A stretch of 64,000 nucleotides of DNA, from positions 650,001-714,000 of the forward strand of contig NZ_JAMCOS010000001.1 of assembly GCF_028069655.1 (NCBI RefSeq), written 5' to 3'. Numbering within the stretch: position 1 is the stretch's first letter; every line of letters starts with the position of its first letter. A program made the position numbers and the translations under genes. Source of the stretch: Acidovorax sp. NCPPB 4044 (GTDB taxonomy: Bacteria; Pseudomonadota; Gammaproteobacteria; Burkholderiales; Burkholderiaceae_C). Below are positions 9,768 through 19,931 of this stretch, in pieces. A model generated the notes under the pieces. That model was given only the letters and a program-made list of their open reading frames with translations. It did no database searches and was not told where the DNA came from.

Positions 9768-10895
9768 ATGACCGCCGATACCGACCACGCCCCCGTCATC
9801 CTCGACGTCGCGGGCACCACCCTCACGGCCGCCGACCGCCGCCGCCTGGCCCACCCGCTCACCGGCGGCGTGATCCTGTTCGCGCGCAACTGGCAGGACC
9901 GCGCCCAGTTGCTGGAACTCACCGCCGCGATCAAGGCAGTGCGCGACGACCTGCTCATCTGCGTGGACCACGAAGGCGGCCGCGTGCAGCGCTTCCGTAC
10001 CGACGGCTTCACGCCGCTGCCGCCCATGCGCGCGCTGGGCCGGCTCTGGATGCAAGGCGATGCCAACCAGGGCCCGGGCAGCGGCGCGATGCGCGCCACC
10101 GACGCCGCGACTGCCGTGGGCTACGTGCTGGCCAGCGAGCTGCGTTCCTGCGGGGTCGATTTTTCGTTCGCACCGGTGCTGGACCTCGACTGGCAGGGCG
10201 AGGGCGAGGCCTCCGTGAGCCGCGTGATCGGCGACCGCGCGTTCCACCGCGACCCGCGCGTGGTGGCGCTGCTGGCCAAGAGCGTGGCGCACGGCATGCT
10301 GCAGGCCGGCATGGCGCACTGCGGCAAGCACTTCCCGGGGCACGGCTTCGTGGCGGCCGACTCGCACACCGATATTCCCGTGGACCGGCGCGGCCTGCGC
10401 GCCATCCTGCAGGACGACGCCGCGCCCTACGCGTGGCTGTCGAACACGCTGGCCGCCGTGATGCCGGCACACGTCATCTACCCGCGCGTGGATGCCCGGC
10501 CGGCGGGCTTTTCGCGCCGCTGGCTGCAGGAGATCCTGCGCCAGCGCCTGCGCTTCGGCGGCGCCATCTTCAGCGACGACCTGAGCATGGAGGCGGCTCG
10601 CCGCATCGACGGCACCGTGGTGGACTATGCGACGGCCTCCCTGGCCGCGCTGGACGCCGGCTGCGACCTGGTGCTGGTGTGCAACCAGAGCCTGGTGGGC
10701 GAGGGCGCCGCGCAGGGGCGGGGGCTCGACGAACTGCTCGAAGGCCTCGAACAGGCGCGCGTGGCCGGCCGCTGGCGCCCCAGCGTCGAGAGCGAGGCCC
10801 GCCGCCTGGCGTTGTTGCCACAGACGATGCCCCATCCCTGGGATGAACTGATGCTGGAGCCCGCCTACCTGCGCGCGCTCGACACCCTGCCCTGA
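9768..10895 (+). CDS. nagZ: Beta-N-acetylhexosaminidase (peptidoglycan recycling)
   Basis: Cytoplasmic GH3 enzyme of 375 residues that removes N-acetylglucosamine from anhydro-muropeptides; its products influence ampC induction in many bacteria. The family signature is clear: CVDHEGGRVQRF, the KHFPGHG loop with the catalytic histidine (followed by DSHTDIP), and FSDDLSMEAA with the nucleophilic aspartate. The ATG at 9768 is a reasonable start (MTADTDHAPVILDVAG), slightly longer than in E. coli. It follows the acpS gene and one copy of the 46-bp repeat, so it probably has its own promoter or reads through. No unusual residues. Confidence 0.95.
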   Translation: MTADTDHAPVILDVAGTTLTAADRRRLAHPLTGGVILFARNWQDRAQLLELTAAIKAVRDDLLICVDHEGGRVQRFRTDGFTPLPPMRALGRLWMQGDANQGPGSGAMRATDAATAVGYVLASELRSCGVDFSFAPVLDLDWQGEGEASVSRVIGDRAFHRDPRVVALLAKSVAHGMLQAGMAHCGKHFPGHGFVAADSHTDIPVDRRGLRAILQDDAAPYAWLSNTLAAVMPAHVIYPRVDARPAGFSRRWLQEILRQRLRFGGAIFSDDLSMEAARRIDGTVVDYATASLAALDAGCDLVLVCNQSLVGEGAAQGRGLDELLEGLEQARVAGRWRPSVESEARRLALLPQTMPHPWDELMLEPAYLRALDTLP

Positions 10896-11147
10896 GAGGC
10901 GGCTGAGCCGGCCCGGCAGCGGGCCGAAGGGGCAGGGCACTTGTAACCAGGGGTGCGGCCTTGCTGCACTGCCCCGGGGAGCGGGCTCCTGGGAGAGCCC
11001 TGAGAGCGCCGCCGGCGCAGCGCGGCAAATCCTCACGGCTGACACATCGGCACACACCTCGGGTCAACGCGGCGGGAAGCATGGCGTTGGCAGGGTCACG
11101 ATGCCCGCCGCCGATCATGGTGGCGCGGCCCTCGCCGGAGGTCTTCC

Positions 11148-13181
11148 ATGGTGCCCGTTTTCCCGTCAACCCCGCTGTCCATCCCCCCAGTCTCCGCCGT
11201 CCGCCCCGGCCCGCGCACTGCCCGCCTTTGGCGCGGGGCGGCCCTCTCCCTGTTGGCGGCCTGTGCGCTCACCGCCTGCCAGCGGGTGACGCCTCCGGCG
11301 CCGCAGATGACCGGCGCGCCCGCGGCGCCCGATGCCGCAGTGTCCGCCCCGGCCGCCGTGCCCGTTGCCTACACGCCGCCCCCGGCCGAGGCGCTCTACC
11401 AGATGGTCGCACCCATCGCGCTCTATCCCGACAAGCTCGTGGCGCAGGTGCTGGCGGGGGCCACCTATCCCGATCAAGTCACTGCGGCCGAAGGCTGGTT
11501 GGGGCAGAACCCCGGGCTGAAGGGCGACGCCCTGGCCGGCGCGGTGGAATCCCAGCCCTGGGATCCGTCGGTGAAGTCGCTCACTGCGTTCCCGAACGTG
11601 CTGGAGCAGATGGCGTCCAACCTGCCCTGGACGACGGCGCTCGGCAAGGCCTACTACCACGACCCCGCCGACGTGATGAACGCCATCCAGGCCCTGCGCG
11701 CCCGCGCGGCCCATGCCGGGACGCTCAAGAGCTCGCCGCGGCTGCGGGTGGCGACGGTGGAAGGGCGGAGTGCCGCGCCGCCCCCTCCGCCCGCCGGCAT
11801 GCCGGTGGCGGTCTACCAGGGCCCGGCCGTGGTGGCCCCGCCGCCCACGGTGATCACGATCGAGCCGACGGAAGTGCAGACCGTCTACGTTCCGCGGTAC
11901 GACCCGGCGGTGGTCTACGGCACGCCGGTGGCCGTCTACCCCAGCTACCGCTGGGCCGCGCCCGCCGCGCCGGTGGCCGTGTCGGCGGGCCCCGACCCGC
12001 TGGCCGTCGGGGCGCTGGCCTTCGGTGCGGGCGTGGTGGTCGCCGCCCTGGCCAGCCACCACCACCACGACTGGGGCTGGAATGCGTGGGACGTGCACTG
12101 GGGCGCTCCGCCCCCGCCGCCTCCGCCCGTGGCCTGGGGGCCCGCCCCGCCGCCGCCGGCCTGGCGCCCGGCGGTGCTGTACCGGGGCACGACCTATGTG
12201 TCGAATTCGCCCACGGTGATCGAGAACATCCACAACCGCATCACCGTGAACAACCGCAACGTGATCGTCGCGGCGCCTGCGCAGCCGCCTGCCGGGCCGG
12301 GAGGACAGGCCCCCGCTGCCGTGCCCATGGCGCTGCCCGGCGGCATCGGCCCCATGCACGCCGCCCTGGCGCCTCCGCAGGGGGCCGCCCCGGTGCGGCC
12401 GGGGATGCCGGCGCCGATGGCCGGCCGGCCCGATATACCAGGACCGGGGGCCGCCGGACGTTCGCCGATGCCGGCCCCGGCCGCCGCCATGGCGGCGTTG
12501 CACGGACCCGGCGGCAGCGCCCCGGGGGCCGGCGGCCGGGCCCTGGCATTGCCCGCGCCCACCCCGGCCGCGCACCCCACCGCCGCGCCGGCGCTGGCCG
12601 TGCGCGGCCCGGCCCCGGACCATCCGATGCCGGCGGGGTTCCAGGCAGCCATCCATGCACCGGCCGAGCGGGCGGCTACGGGCAATGCGGCAGACGCCCG
12701 CAACGCAGGCGCGCCCGCCGCGGCGGCCGTGGCCGCCCTGGGCGGCACGCCGCAGAAGGCCGCGCATGCCCCATCGCCCGGCCCGCAGGGGCCGCAGGGC
12801 TTGCAGTTCCCGGCCCGTTTCGGCGGGAGTGCGGGCGAGGGCCCGGGCATGCGGGCTCCAGCCATGCCGGTGCCACCGCCCCACCGTGCGCCCGCGGCGG
12901 TGGAGGCGCCCACGGCACGACCCGTCCAGGCGCCAGCGCCGGCCCTGCAGCCGCAGCCCGTCCGCATGGCCGCGCATGCACCGCCGGCGCCGGTGGCGGT
13001 AACCCATGCTCCGGCGCGGGAAGCTCCCCGCGAAGCACCCATGGCCACCGCTGTGCATGCCGCCCCGCGCCCCGCACCGAGGCCGGAGGTGCGCGAGCAG
13101 GCGCCCCATCCCCAGCCGCAGCATCCGCAGCACGGCGGCGAGAACAACCGCCACCGCCCGCACGGCGAAGGCGGAGGGTAA
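11148..13181 (+). CDS. DUF3300-domain lipoprotein with Ala/Pro/His-rich tail
   Basis: Predicted outer- or inner-membrane lipoprotein of 677 residues. After a basic N-terminus comes a hydrophobic stretch ending in the lipobox-like ALTAC (cysteine near residue 44). The DUF3300 domain (about residues 70-260) contains the hallmark ALYPDKLVAQVLAGATYPDQV and the QPWDPSVKSLTAFP block. A transmembrane-like Gly/Ala/Val stretch (about residues 280-305) ends in SHHHHDWGW. The remaining ~340 residues are almost entirely Ala, Pro, Gly and Met with a basic His-rich end. GGAGG at 11136-11140 fixes the start. The function of DUF3300 is unknown. It stands alone, with an opposite-strand mscS gene next to it. 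Confidence 0.8.
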   Translation: MVPVFPSTPLSIPPVSAVRPGPRTARLWRGAALSLLAACALTACQRVTPPAPQMTGAPAAPDAAVSAPAAVPVAYTPPPAEALYQMVAPIALYPDKLVAQVLAGATYPDQVTAAEGWLGQNPGLKGDALAGAVESQPWDPSVKSLTAFPNVLEQMASNLPWTTALGKAYYHDPADVMNAIQALRARAAHAGTLKSSPRLRVATVEGRSAAPPPPPAGMPVAVYQGPAVVAPPPTVITIEPTEVQTVYVPRYDPAVVYGTPVAVYPSYRWAAPAAPVAVSAGPDPLAVGALAFGAGVVVAALASHHHHDWGWNAWDVHWGAPPPPPPPVAWGPAPPPPAWRPAVLYRGTTYVSNSPTVIENIHNRITVNNRNVIVAAPAQPPAGPGGQAPAAVPMALPGGIGPMHAALAPPQGAAPVRPGMPAPMAGRPDIPGPGAAGRSPMPAPAAAMAALHGPGGSAPGAGGRALALPAPTPAAHPTAAPALAVRGPAPDHPMPAGFQAAIHAPAERAATGNAADARNAGAPAAAAVAALGGTPQKAAHAPSPGPQGPQGLQFPARFGGSAGEGPGMRAPAMPVPPPHRAPAAVEAPTARPVQAPAPALQPQPVRMAAHAPPAPVAVTHAPAREAPREAPMATAVHAAPRPAPRPEVREQAPHPQPQHPQHGGENNRHRPHGEGGG

Positions 13182-13242
13182 GCGGGCCAACCCAGTGCGA
13201 TGAGCGCCTGCCGGGCCGCCGCGCTGCGCTGCGGCCGGATCC

Positions 13243-13884
13243 TCAGGGCACGGGGGAAATCGGGGGTGGGGCCGCCGGCTCCGTGCCCGCGGGTGGCGCC
13301 GGGGCCACCGGTACGTCCGGCGGGGGCGGGCTGGTCCAGCGGCGCACCACGCGCTGGAAGATCAGCGCGTTCGGGATCTGCAGCAGCACGCGGGCGTCCG
13401 CCGTGCCGTGGAAATCCTCCAGCGTGGTGTAGAGCAGGTTGATGTCCACCACCCGCCCCTTGGCGCCGGGCTTCTCGGCGGTGTCGAGCACTTCGATGTA
13501 GTCACCGAGCCGGAACGGTCCCACGGTGAAGATCAGCAGCGCGCAGAACAGGTTGGAGAGCACGCTCCAGGCAGCGAAGAAGGCCACCGCACCGACCGCG
13601 GCGAAACCCGTGAAAGCCGTCCAGAGCACGGTGGCCGAGACGCCCAGCCGCTCCAGCACCAGCAGCGCGGCACTGCCCATGATGATCCAGCGCACCAGCC
13701 CGTTGACCGGCACCATGAGTTCGATGGGCCAGTGGTAGTGGCGCCCCGCGCGCTCCAGCAGGCGGCGCAGCGCGCGCTGCAGCAGGACTGCGAGCACCAC
13801 GATGAGCACGATCTGCAGGCCCGGAACGATGATGTCGAACCATTCCTGCATCCAGTCGGGGAAGTAGGGGCGAAGGCGCAGCAT
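13243..13884 (-). CDS. Small mechanosensitive channel (MscS family)
   Basis: Protein of about 213 residues resembling the core of MscS: three hydrophobic helices (about residues 18-40, 55-75, 85-110), a Gly/Ala-rich pore helix with GFAAVGAVAFFAAWSVLSN, then the beta domain with FRLGDYIEVL and GRVVDINLLYTTLE. Compared with E. coli MscS (286 residues) the C-terminal alpha/beta domain is replaced by a short Pro/Ala tail. I chose the ATG at 13884; a GTG at 13950 in frame would add 22 low-complexity residues, and neither has a good Shine-Dalgarno. Role: release of solutes on hypo-osmotic shock is known for the family, inferred here. Confidence 0.85.
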   Translation of the reverse strand: MLRLRPYFPDWMQEWFDIIVPGLQIVLIVVLAVLLQRALRRLLERAGRHYHWPIELMVPVNGLVRWIIMGSAALLVLERLGVSATVLWTAFTGFAAVGAVAFFAAWSVLSNLFCALLIFTVGPFRLGDYIEVLDTAEKPGAKGRVVDINLLYTTLEDFHGTADARVLLQIPNALIFQRVVRRWTSPPPPDVPVAPAPPAGTEPAAPPPISPVP

Positions 13885-14028
13885 GGAGGAGGGGGAGAAG
13901 GACAGCGAGAGGCTGGACGTGGGGAGGGGAAATGATGAAGGAAAGGTCACCGGGGTGGGAGCCGCTGACCGCGCGGGTGTTCCCCTGCGGCAGCCGGCAA
14001 CCCCGCCGCCGGGTTCCGGGGCCGCCGG

Positions 14029-15081
14029 TCAGCCACGCATCTGCTCGATGGTGTCCATCTGCATCTCGAAGCTGAAGAACCGCGCGCGGCCCTGCGCCTT
14101 GGCGGCGTAGAGGGCCTCGTCGGCACGCATCAGCATGGCCTCGGCGCTCGTGCCTTCGTCGGGCACGCAGGTGGTGATGCCGCCGGAGACGGTGAGCTGG
14201 GCGCCCAGCGGGGAGTCGGGGTGCGCGATGGCGCGCAGGTTCACGAGCTTGCCGAGCGCGCGCGCGAAGGTCATCGCGCCCGAACGGGGGGTGTTGGGCA
14301 GGATCAGCGCGAATTCCTCGCCGCCGTAGCGGGCCGCCACGTCGCGCGGGCGCACGCACACCTCCTTCAGCAGCCGGCCCACCTCGCGCAGGCAGGCGTC
14401 GCCCTGCACGTGCCCGACGGCGTCGTTGAAGCGCTTGAAGTGGTCCAGGTCGCAGAGCATCAGCGTGAGCGGGATGCCGTCGCGGCGGGCGGCCAGGATC
14501 TCGCTGTGCAGGATGCGGTCGAAGCCGCGCCGGTTGACGAGGCCCGTGAGCGTGTCCACCTCGACCATCTCGTTGAGGCGCTGGTTGGCCAGGTGCAGTT
14601 CCTGCGACATGGTCACGAGCCGCCGGCGCATGTCCAGCAGCCGGCGCATGGCGCGCAGCTTGGCCACCAGCACGATGGGCTTGACGGGCTTGACGAGGTA
14701 GTCGTCGCCGCCCGCCTCGATGCCGCGCCACACGTCCAGGTCGCTGTGCAGCCCCGAGAGGAAGATGATGGGCGTCCAGCCACCGGGTTCGGCCTCGCGC
14801 ATCTGCTGCGCCACCCAGTAGCCGTCGTTCTCATCGGAGAGCCGGATGTCCAGCAGCACCAGGTCCGGACGGCGCAGCCTGAAAAGCTGCAGGGCCACGT
14901 CGCCGGACGCGGCCTCCATCACGTCGGAGACCCCCGCGTGCCGCAGTTCGGCCACCAGGGCGGCACGCACCGACGGCTGGTCTTCCACCACCATCACGGA
15001 GAAGGGGCCCGCCGAGGGCGGCGGAGTGTCGCCGTGCCGGCCGGAAGGCTGGGAGTCGGCGGGTGGGGGCATGGCGGTCAT
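14029..15081 (-). CDS. Response regulator with GGDEF domain (diguanylate cyclase)
   Basis: Protein of 350 residues. A receiver domain (about residues 27-145) has the acidic pair in VVEDQPS, the phospho-acceptor Asp78 in VLLDIRL and the conserved KPVKP lysine. A short coiled coil (about residues 146-172) leads to a GGDEF domain with an intact active site GGEEF at 253-257. An inhibitory I-site RPRD (244-247) lies five residues before it, so the enzyme is probably active and feedback-inhibited by cyclic di-GMP. No EAL domain is present. The partner histidine kinase is not adjacent. Probably controls motility or biofilm through c-di-GMP; the specific output cannot be read from sequence. Confidence 0.93.
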   Translation of the reverse strand: MTAMPPPADSQPSGRHGDTPPPSAGPFSVMVVEDQPSVRAALVAELRHAGVSDVMEAASGDVALQLFRLRRPDLVLLDIRLSDENDGYWVAQQMREAEPGGWTPIIFLSGLHSDLDVWRGIEAGGDDYLVKPVKPIVLVAKLRAMRRLLDMRRRLVTMSQELHLANQRLNEMVEVDTLTGLVNRRGFDRILHSEILAARRDGIPLTLMLCDLDHFKRFNDAVGHVQGDACLREVGRLLKEVCVRPRDVAARYGGEEFALILPNTPRSGAMTFARALGKLVNLRAIAHPDSPLGAQLTVSGGITTCVPDEGTSAEAMLMRADEALYAAKAQGRARFFSFEMQMDTIEQMRG

Positions 15082-15259
15082 GAGCCATCCTCTCTGTGGG
15101 CTGGACGCTGTGCGCTGCAGGGCCCGCCGGGCAGGGCCTGCACCAGGCCGGCCGCGGCGGGAGTGATCTCGGTGGGCCGACGCGCCATCGAACCGGTTCT
15201 GCGTTGCGTGCCTGGCTTCGGCGGGCCTGCTTGCTGCCGCTTCGAGGACTGATGGACGG

Positions 15260-16798
15260 TCAGTGCTCGCGGCGCAGCGCGGGGAAGAGGATCACGTCGC
15301 GGATGCTCGGGCTGTCGGTCAGCAGCATCATGAGCCGATCGATGCCGATGCCGCAACCCCCTGCAGGAGGCATGCCGTATTCGAGTGCACGCACGAAATC
15401 GTGGTCGAAATACATCGCCTCGTCGTCGCCGCTGTCCTTGGCCGCCACCTGCGACTGGAAGCGCGCGGTCTGGTCTTCCGCGTCGTTCAGTTCGGAGAAG
15501 CCGTTGCCGAATTCGCGCCCGGTGATATAGAGCTCGAAGCGCTCGGTGACTTCGGTGCGCGTGTCGTTGGCGCGCGCCAGCGGGCTGATCTCGGTGGGGT
15601 GCTCCATGATGAAGGTGGGCTGCCAGAGCTTGTCTTCGACCGTCTCCTCGAAGTAGAGGACCTGCAGGCCCGCCAGCGTGCGGGTGGACAGGCGGTTCTT
15701 CTCTTCGCTGAGCCCCAGCTTCCTGAGCGCGCCCGTGAGCCAGGCGGCATCGTCGACGTGCGGGCCCGCCTCCGTGTACTGGCAGATCGCCTCGCGGATC
15801 GTGAGGCGCTGGAACGGCTGCGACAGATCGACCTCGCGGCCCTGGTAGGTGGGCTTCAGGCTGCCGGCGGCCTTCTGCGCCGCGTCGCGCACCAGTTGCT
15901 CGGTGAAGTCCATCAGGTCGCGGTAGTTCCAGTAGGCCGCGTAGAACTCCATCATCGTGAACTCGGGGTTGTGGCGCACCGAGATGCCTTCGTTGCGGAA
16001 GTTGCGGTTGATCTCGAACACGCGCTCGAAGCCGCCGACGAGCAGGCGCTTGAGGTACAGCTCCGGCGCGATGCGCAGGTACATCTCCTGCTCCAGCGCG
16101 TTGTGGTGCGTCACGAACGGCTTGGCGTTGGCGCCCCCCGGGATGGGGTGGAGCATGGGCGTCTCCACCTCCAGGAAGCCGTGCCCCACCATGAACTCGC
16201 GGATGCCGCTCACGGCCTTGCTGCGCGCGATGAAGCGCTTGCGCGCGGCCTCGTCGGTCATCAGGTCCACGTAGCGCTGGCGGTACTTGACCTCCTGGTC
16301 GGCCACGCCGTGGAACTTGTCGGGCATGGGGCGCAGGCTCTTCGTGAGCAGGCGCAGGTTCGTCACCTTGACCGACAGCTCACCGGTCTTGGTCTTCATG
16401 AGCACGCCCTCGGCCCCGACGATGTCGCCCAGGTCCCAGTGCTTGAAGGCGGCGTAGGGCTCCTCGCCGATCGCGTCGCGCGTCACGTAGATCTGGATCC
16501 TGCCGCCCGTGGTGCCGAGCGATCCGTCCTGCACGGTGGCGAAACTGGCCTTGCCCATCACGCGCTTGAGCATCATCCGGCCCGCGACGCTCACCGGCAC
16601 GGGGTTGGCTTCGAGGGTCGCGGCGTCGGTCTCCGCGTACTGGGCCTGCAGCTCTGCCGCATGGTGGGCGGGCTGGAAGTCGTTGGGGAAGGCCACGCCC
16701 TTGCCCTGCGCCTGGGCCTCCCGCAGCGCCTTGAGTTTTTCGCGGCGTTCGGCGATGAGCTGGTTGGTGTCGATGGCGGGCGTGGCAGTGTCGGACAT
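15260..16798 (-). CDS. lysS: Lysyl-tRNA synthetase, class II
   Basis: Charges tRNA-Lys with lysine. The 512-residue protein has the N-terminal OB-fold anticodon-binding domain (about residues 55-170: [23 protein letters not shown]) and the class II catalytic core. Motif 2 is visible as [22 protein letters not shown] in part, and motif 3 as [19 protein letters not shown]. The start at 16798 ([19 protein letters not shown]) is typical of beta-proteobacterial LysS; the frame stays open far upstream only as a shadow of the glycosyltransferase region. It is transcribed after the polysaccharide genes on the same strand, 80 bases downstream of the last one, but may have its own promoter. Confidence 0.97.
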   Translation of the reverse strand: MSDTATPAIDTNQLIAERREKLKALREAQAQGKGVAFPNDFQPAHHAAELQAQYAETDAATLEANPVPVSVAGRMMLKRVMGKASFATVQDGSLGTTGGRIQIYVTRDAIGEEPYAAFKHWDLGDIVGAEGVLMKTKTGELSVKVTNLRLLTKSLRPMPDKFHGVADQEVKYRQRYVDLMTDEAARKRFIARSKAVSGIREFMVGHGFLEVETPMLHPIPGGANAKPFVTHHNALEQEMYLRIAPELYLKRLLVGGFERVFEINRNFRNEGISVRHNPEFTMMEFYAAYWNYRDLMDFTEQLVRDAAQKAAGSLKPTYQGREVDLSQPFQRLTIREAICQYTEAGPHVDDAAWLTGALRKLGLSEEKNRLSTRTLAGLQVLYFEETVEDKLWQPTFIMEHPTEISPLARANDTRTEVTERFELYITGREFGNGFSELNDAEDQTARFQSQVAAKDSGDDEAMYFDHDFVRALEYGMPPAGGCGIGIDRLMMLLTDSPSIRDVILFPALRREH

Positions 16799-16878
16799 AG
16801 GATTGAAATGGAGGGCCAAGGGGGGCGGACGTCGCGCGGCCGAACCGGGCATTTTACGAGGCAACGCCCCGCGCGGCG

Positions 16879-17697
16879 TCAGCGCAGCCAGGTGCGCAGC
16901 AGCCGTACGCCGAACTTCAGGCACGACACGGGCAGCGCGAGCACCAGCGCGCCCCGGTGCGCGCTCCAGCCGACGGCGCGCAGCGCGCCCAGTTCGCCGC
17001 GCTGCATGCGCCACAGCTGCGCGCTCAGGCCGGAGGCGCCGAAGGACGGCTTGTACATGAACGACAGGCGCTGCGGATGGCGCGCGCAGCGCCAGCCGGA
17101 GGCGATCAGCTGCAGCCAGAGCGCGTAGTCCTCGCTGAGCTGCCCGTTGTCGGGGAAGCGCACGCGCGCATCGCGCCGCACCAGCACCGACGACGTGTGA
17201 TAGGGGTTGGACAGCATCGCCGGCAGCAGCGTGACCGTGCGGATGTCGATCGGCGGGGCCGCAGCGCGCGGGTCCGCAGCCGGTGCCTGCCGGACCTGCT
17301 GCCCCTGCTGCTGTTCCGGTGCGAGCAGTCCCGAGTAGCCTCCGAAAAGGTCCAGCCCGTGCCGGTGCATCGCCGTCACCTGGTACTCCAGCTTGCCCGG
17401 CGACCAGACGTCGTCGGCATCGAGAAAGGCGATGACGTCGCCCTCCGCCAGGTCCAGGCCGCGGTTGCGCGCGGCGGCGGTGCCTGCATTGCGCGGCTGC
17501 TGCACCACGCGCAGCCGGAAGGCGCCCGCCGGGTCGTAGCGCCGCGCCAGCGCGGCCGAGCCGTCGCGGGAGCCGTCGTCCACGCAGATCACCTCCAACG
17601 GGGGGAGGGTCTGGGCGCGCACCGAGTCGAGCGCGCGCTCCAGCGTGGCCTCGGCGTTGTAGGCGGGGATGATGACGGATACGCGCGGCAGGCTCAT
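16879..17697 (-). CDS. Family 2 glycosyltransferase
   Basis: Inverting GT-A enzyme of 272 residues. The N-terminus [20 protein letters not shown] and [12 protein letters not shown] are the classic GT2 nucleotide-sugar site. [14 protein letters not shown] holds the DxD motif, and [11 protein letters not shown] the catalytic ED region. A hydrophobic segment lies near the C-terminus. The ATG at 17697 overlaps the stop of the fucosyltransferase gene (ATGA), so the two are translationally coupled. It is the last gene of a five-gene polysaccharide cluster and probably adds one sugar to a lipid-linked repeat unit. Donor and acceptor cannot be told from the sequence. Confidence 0.9.
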   Translation of the reverse strand: MSLPRVSVIIPAYNAEATLERALDSVRAQTLPPLEVICVDDGSRDGSAALARRYDPAGAFRLRVVQQPRNAGTAAARNRGLDLAEGDVIAFLDADDVWSPGKLEYQVTAMHRHGLDLFGGYSGLLAPEQQQGQQVRQAPAADPRAAAPPIDIRTVTLLPAMLSNPYHTSSVLVRRDARVRFPDNGQLSEDYALWLQLIASGWRCARHPQRLSFMYKPSFGASGLSAQLWRMQRGELGALRAVGWSAHRGALVLALPVSCLKFGVRLLRTWLR

Positions 17698-18551
17698 GGC
17701 GTGGCGGCGAAGTCGGCGCCCAGACGGCGCCACGGCGGCAGCGAGGGATCGGTCTCGGCGAGCGCAGGGCCCCGGAACCAGGGAGCCGGCGAGAACACGG
17801 TGTGGGCACGGCCGACGTAGCCGGCCAGCGCGCTGAACGAGCTGTTGGCGCAGGCCAGGACATCGGCGTTGGCCAGGGCCTGCAGCGCCTGTTCGGCCGT
17901 CTCGCTGCCGCCGAGGTGGTCACGCAGGAACACGCCGCGGCCTGCGGGCAGCAGCGGCGCGAGCACCGTCCGCGCGTGGGCATAGTCGTCGGAGACGATC
18001 AGCCACTGCAGGCCGGGCCAGTCGCGCTCGAGCGCCTCCACCACGCGGCGGTAGTACCCGGCGCCCAGCTGGCCGATCTGTTCGCGGTTGTACGGCAGCG
18101 CGGCGTAGTCGCCGCCCCGCACGTGCAGCGCGGCATAGCGCTGCAGGCCCGCCGGGGGCGTCCGCAGCGCTTGGCGCAGCTGTTCGCGCGCCTGCTGCAG
18201 CGCCTGGGCGCTGAAATGGCGTGGATGCTGGTAGTAGCCGTAGTGGTAGCGTGCAGGCCGGCTGCCGTCCGCCACGCGGGCATCGGTGCGCAAGGCGCCC
18301 AGCAGCCGGGCCGCGCGCACGAATGCGGGCTCGATGCGCCACAGGGCGCCGGTGTGGCGAAGCGGCAGCTTGAGCTCGGCGAACACGCCGGCGAGTTCGA
18401 GCCGGCCCAGGGTCTGGTTGTTGCGCGCCTTGCGCAGAAAGCTGGTGTCGAGCGCGACATCGGCCCCTGCGCCGGCCAGCGTCAGCGCATGCAGCCATTC
18501 GAAGAACTGGTTGCCGAGTCCGCCGCGCAGGAAAACGCGCGTGGTGGTCAT
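17694..18551 (-). CDS. GT11-like alpha-1,2-fucosyltransferase
   Basis: Protein of 285 residues with the GT11 N-terminal signature [16 protein letters not shown] (residues 8-23), the catalytic-region motif LHVRGGDY (residues 142-149) and the C-terminal [14 protein letters not shown] block. These are the three hallmark regions of bacterial alpha-1,2-fucosyl- and L-galactosyltransferases. The second arginine of the usual HxRRGDY motif is replaced by glycine, seen in some members. It lies 12 bases after the flippase gene and overlaps the next glycosyltransferase. Inference: the surface glycan made here may carry a terminal fucose or related 6-deoxy sugar. GDP-fucose synthesis genes are not in the window. 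Confidence 0.85.
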   Translation of the reverse strand: MTTTRVFLRGGLGNQFFEWLHALTLAGAGADVALDTSFLRKARNNQTLGRLELAGVFAELKLPLRHTGALWRIEPAFVRAARLLGALRTDARVADGSRPARYHYGYYQHPRHFSAQALQQAREQLRQALRTPPAGLQRYAALHVRGGDYAALPYNREQIGQLGAGYYRRVVEALERDWPGLQWLIVSDDYAHARTVLAPLLPAGRGVFLRDHLGGSETAEQALQALANADVLACANSSFSALAGYVGRAHTVFSPAPWFRGPALAETDPSLPPWRRLGADFAATP

Positions 18552-18563
18552 GCTGTGCTCCCG

Positions 18564-19841
18564 TCAAGGGCCATGGTGGATCCTGAAGAGGCCGGGCAGG
18601 CTGGCCGCCAGGCCGACCAGATTGATGAGCAGCCAGCCCGAGGTGGCGCCCACGGCCCCGAAACGCGCCACCATGAAGGGAATGACCAGCAGGCACAGCG
18701 CACCGGTCAGCAGGTTGATCTGGAAGATGCGGTGCACCTTGCCGCGCACCAGCCAATGGGTGTAACCGATGTTGTAGAACGCGTTGAGGATCGCTCCCGC
18801 CAGCAGCCAGCCCAGCAAGGGATGGACGACCGCCGCGGCATGCGCATCCTTGAGCCACCAGCGCAGCATCAGGGGGCCGATGGCGGTGTAGGCCGCCATG
18901 CCCGAGGCGGCGATCACCGCGATGGCCACTGCCAGCCGCAGGTACAGGCGCTGCAGCGCCCCGGGGTCGTCCTTGAGGCGCAGTGCGCGCGGCAGTGCGG
19001 CCTGCATCAGGGGATAGGTGAGCAGCAGCATGCCGCCCGCCGCCGAAGAGGCGATCACGTAGTAGCCGAAGTCCGCGATCGGGACCAGGCTGCTGAGAAG
19101 CACCTTGTCCAGCTGCATCGTGAGCGCGCCCAGGCCCGACGCGACCGCGAGGCCGGCGATGGCGGGCCATGCCTGGCGGATCACGTCGCCCTGCCAGCGC
19201 GCGTCGCGGCGGCGCGTGCCGGTCGCAGCCCAGGCGGCGCGGCCGCGCAGCGCCGTCTCCAGCAGGCCTGCCGCCATATGCCAGGCCAGGTAGGTGGCGA
19301 GCGACGGCCACAGCGTCACGGCCAGCACCGCGCCGCCGTGGCGCAGCAGGGTGGCCCCGAACAGGATCTTGTTCAGCACCACCTGGTGCTCCGTGCCCAC
19401 CAGCAGGCTGCGGTAGAGCGAGCCCGGGAACATCGCAGCGAAGATCGCGGCCGCGCCGAAGACCGCCATGTGCCCGCTGGCCAGGGAGGCGCCGTCCAGG
19501 TGCAGCCAGTGCCGTGCGATGGGCCCGGCGAGCAGGGCCAGCCCGAGGCCGGCCAGCAGCGCCAGCGCCCAGTAGAAGCGCTCGAAACCATAGAGCAGGG
19601 TCGCGGTGCGGGGCTTGGCCACGCCTTCGCCGGCCGCGCGCAGCGACACCTCCCGCACCAGGGCCTGGCCCATGCCGGCGTCGATCAGGTTGAGCACCGC
19701 CTGGAGCGTGGTGACGAAGCCCACGAACCCGAACTGCCGGGGCCCGAGCGCGGCCAGGTACCAGGGCAGGGCAAGGATCGGCGCGAGCGCGACGGCCCCC
19801 GTGCCGACGTAGTTCGCCAGGATGTTGCGCTCAAGGGACAT
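18564..19841 (-). CDS. Wzx-type polysaccharide flippase
   Basis: Integral membrane protein of 425 residues with about 12 hydrophobic helices spread over its length and few charged stretches. The beginning NILANYVGTGAVALAPILALPWYLAALGP in part and the FGYYVIASSAAGGMLLLTYP region resemble the oligosaccharide flippase (MATE-like, PST) family that moves undecaprenyl-linked repeat units across the inner membrane. It is placed between the initiating transferase and the fucosyltransferase on the same strand, as expected in a Wzx/Wzy-type cluster. No Wzy polymerase or Wzz was found nearby, so the product may be a short glycan or the polymerase may be elsewhere. Confidence 0.87.
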   Translation of the reverse strand: MSLERNILANYVGTGAVALAPILALPWYLAALGPRQFGFVGFVTTLQAVLNLIDAGMGQALVREVSLRAAGEGVAKPRTATLLYGFERFYWALALLAGLGLALLAGPIARHWLHLDGASLASGHMAVFGAAAIFAAMFPGSLYRSLLVGTEHQVVLNKILFGATLLRHGGAVLAVTLWPSLATYLAWHMAAGLLETALRGRAAWAATGTRRRDARWQGDVIRQAWPAIAGLAVASGLGALTMQLDKVLLSSLVPIADFGYYVIASSAAGGMLLLTYPLMQAALPRALRLKDDPGALQRLYLRLAVAIAVIAASGMAAYTAIGPLMLRWWLKDAHAAAVVHPLLGWLLAGAILNAFYNIGYTHWLVRGKVHRIFQINLLTGALCLLVIPFMVARFGAVGATSGWLLINLVGLAASLPGLFRIHHGP

Positions 19842-19931
19842 GGCCGACGGCAGGGCCCGTGGCGGGCGCTTCTTTCTGGCGCGCCGGCCCTGGGTGCGCG
19901 CGCGCGGCGCAGGCGGGCCGAGGGTCTTTTT

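Noticed and set aside
10961..13432. 823-codon frame overlapping the DUF3300 gene
   Set aside because: Out-of-frame shadow rich in Gly/Arg/Ala; the DUF3300 frame has the domain motifs, a lipobox and a Shine-Dalgarno.
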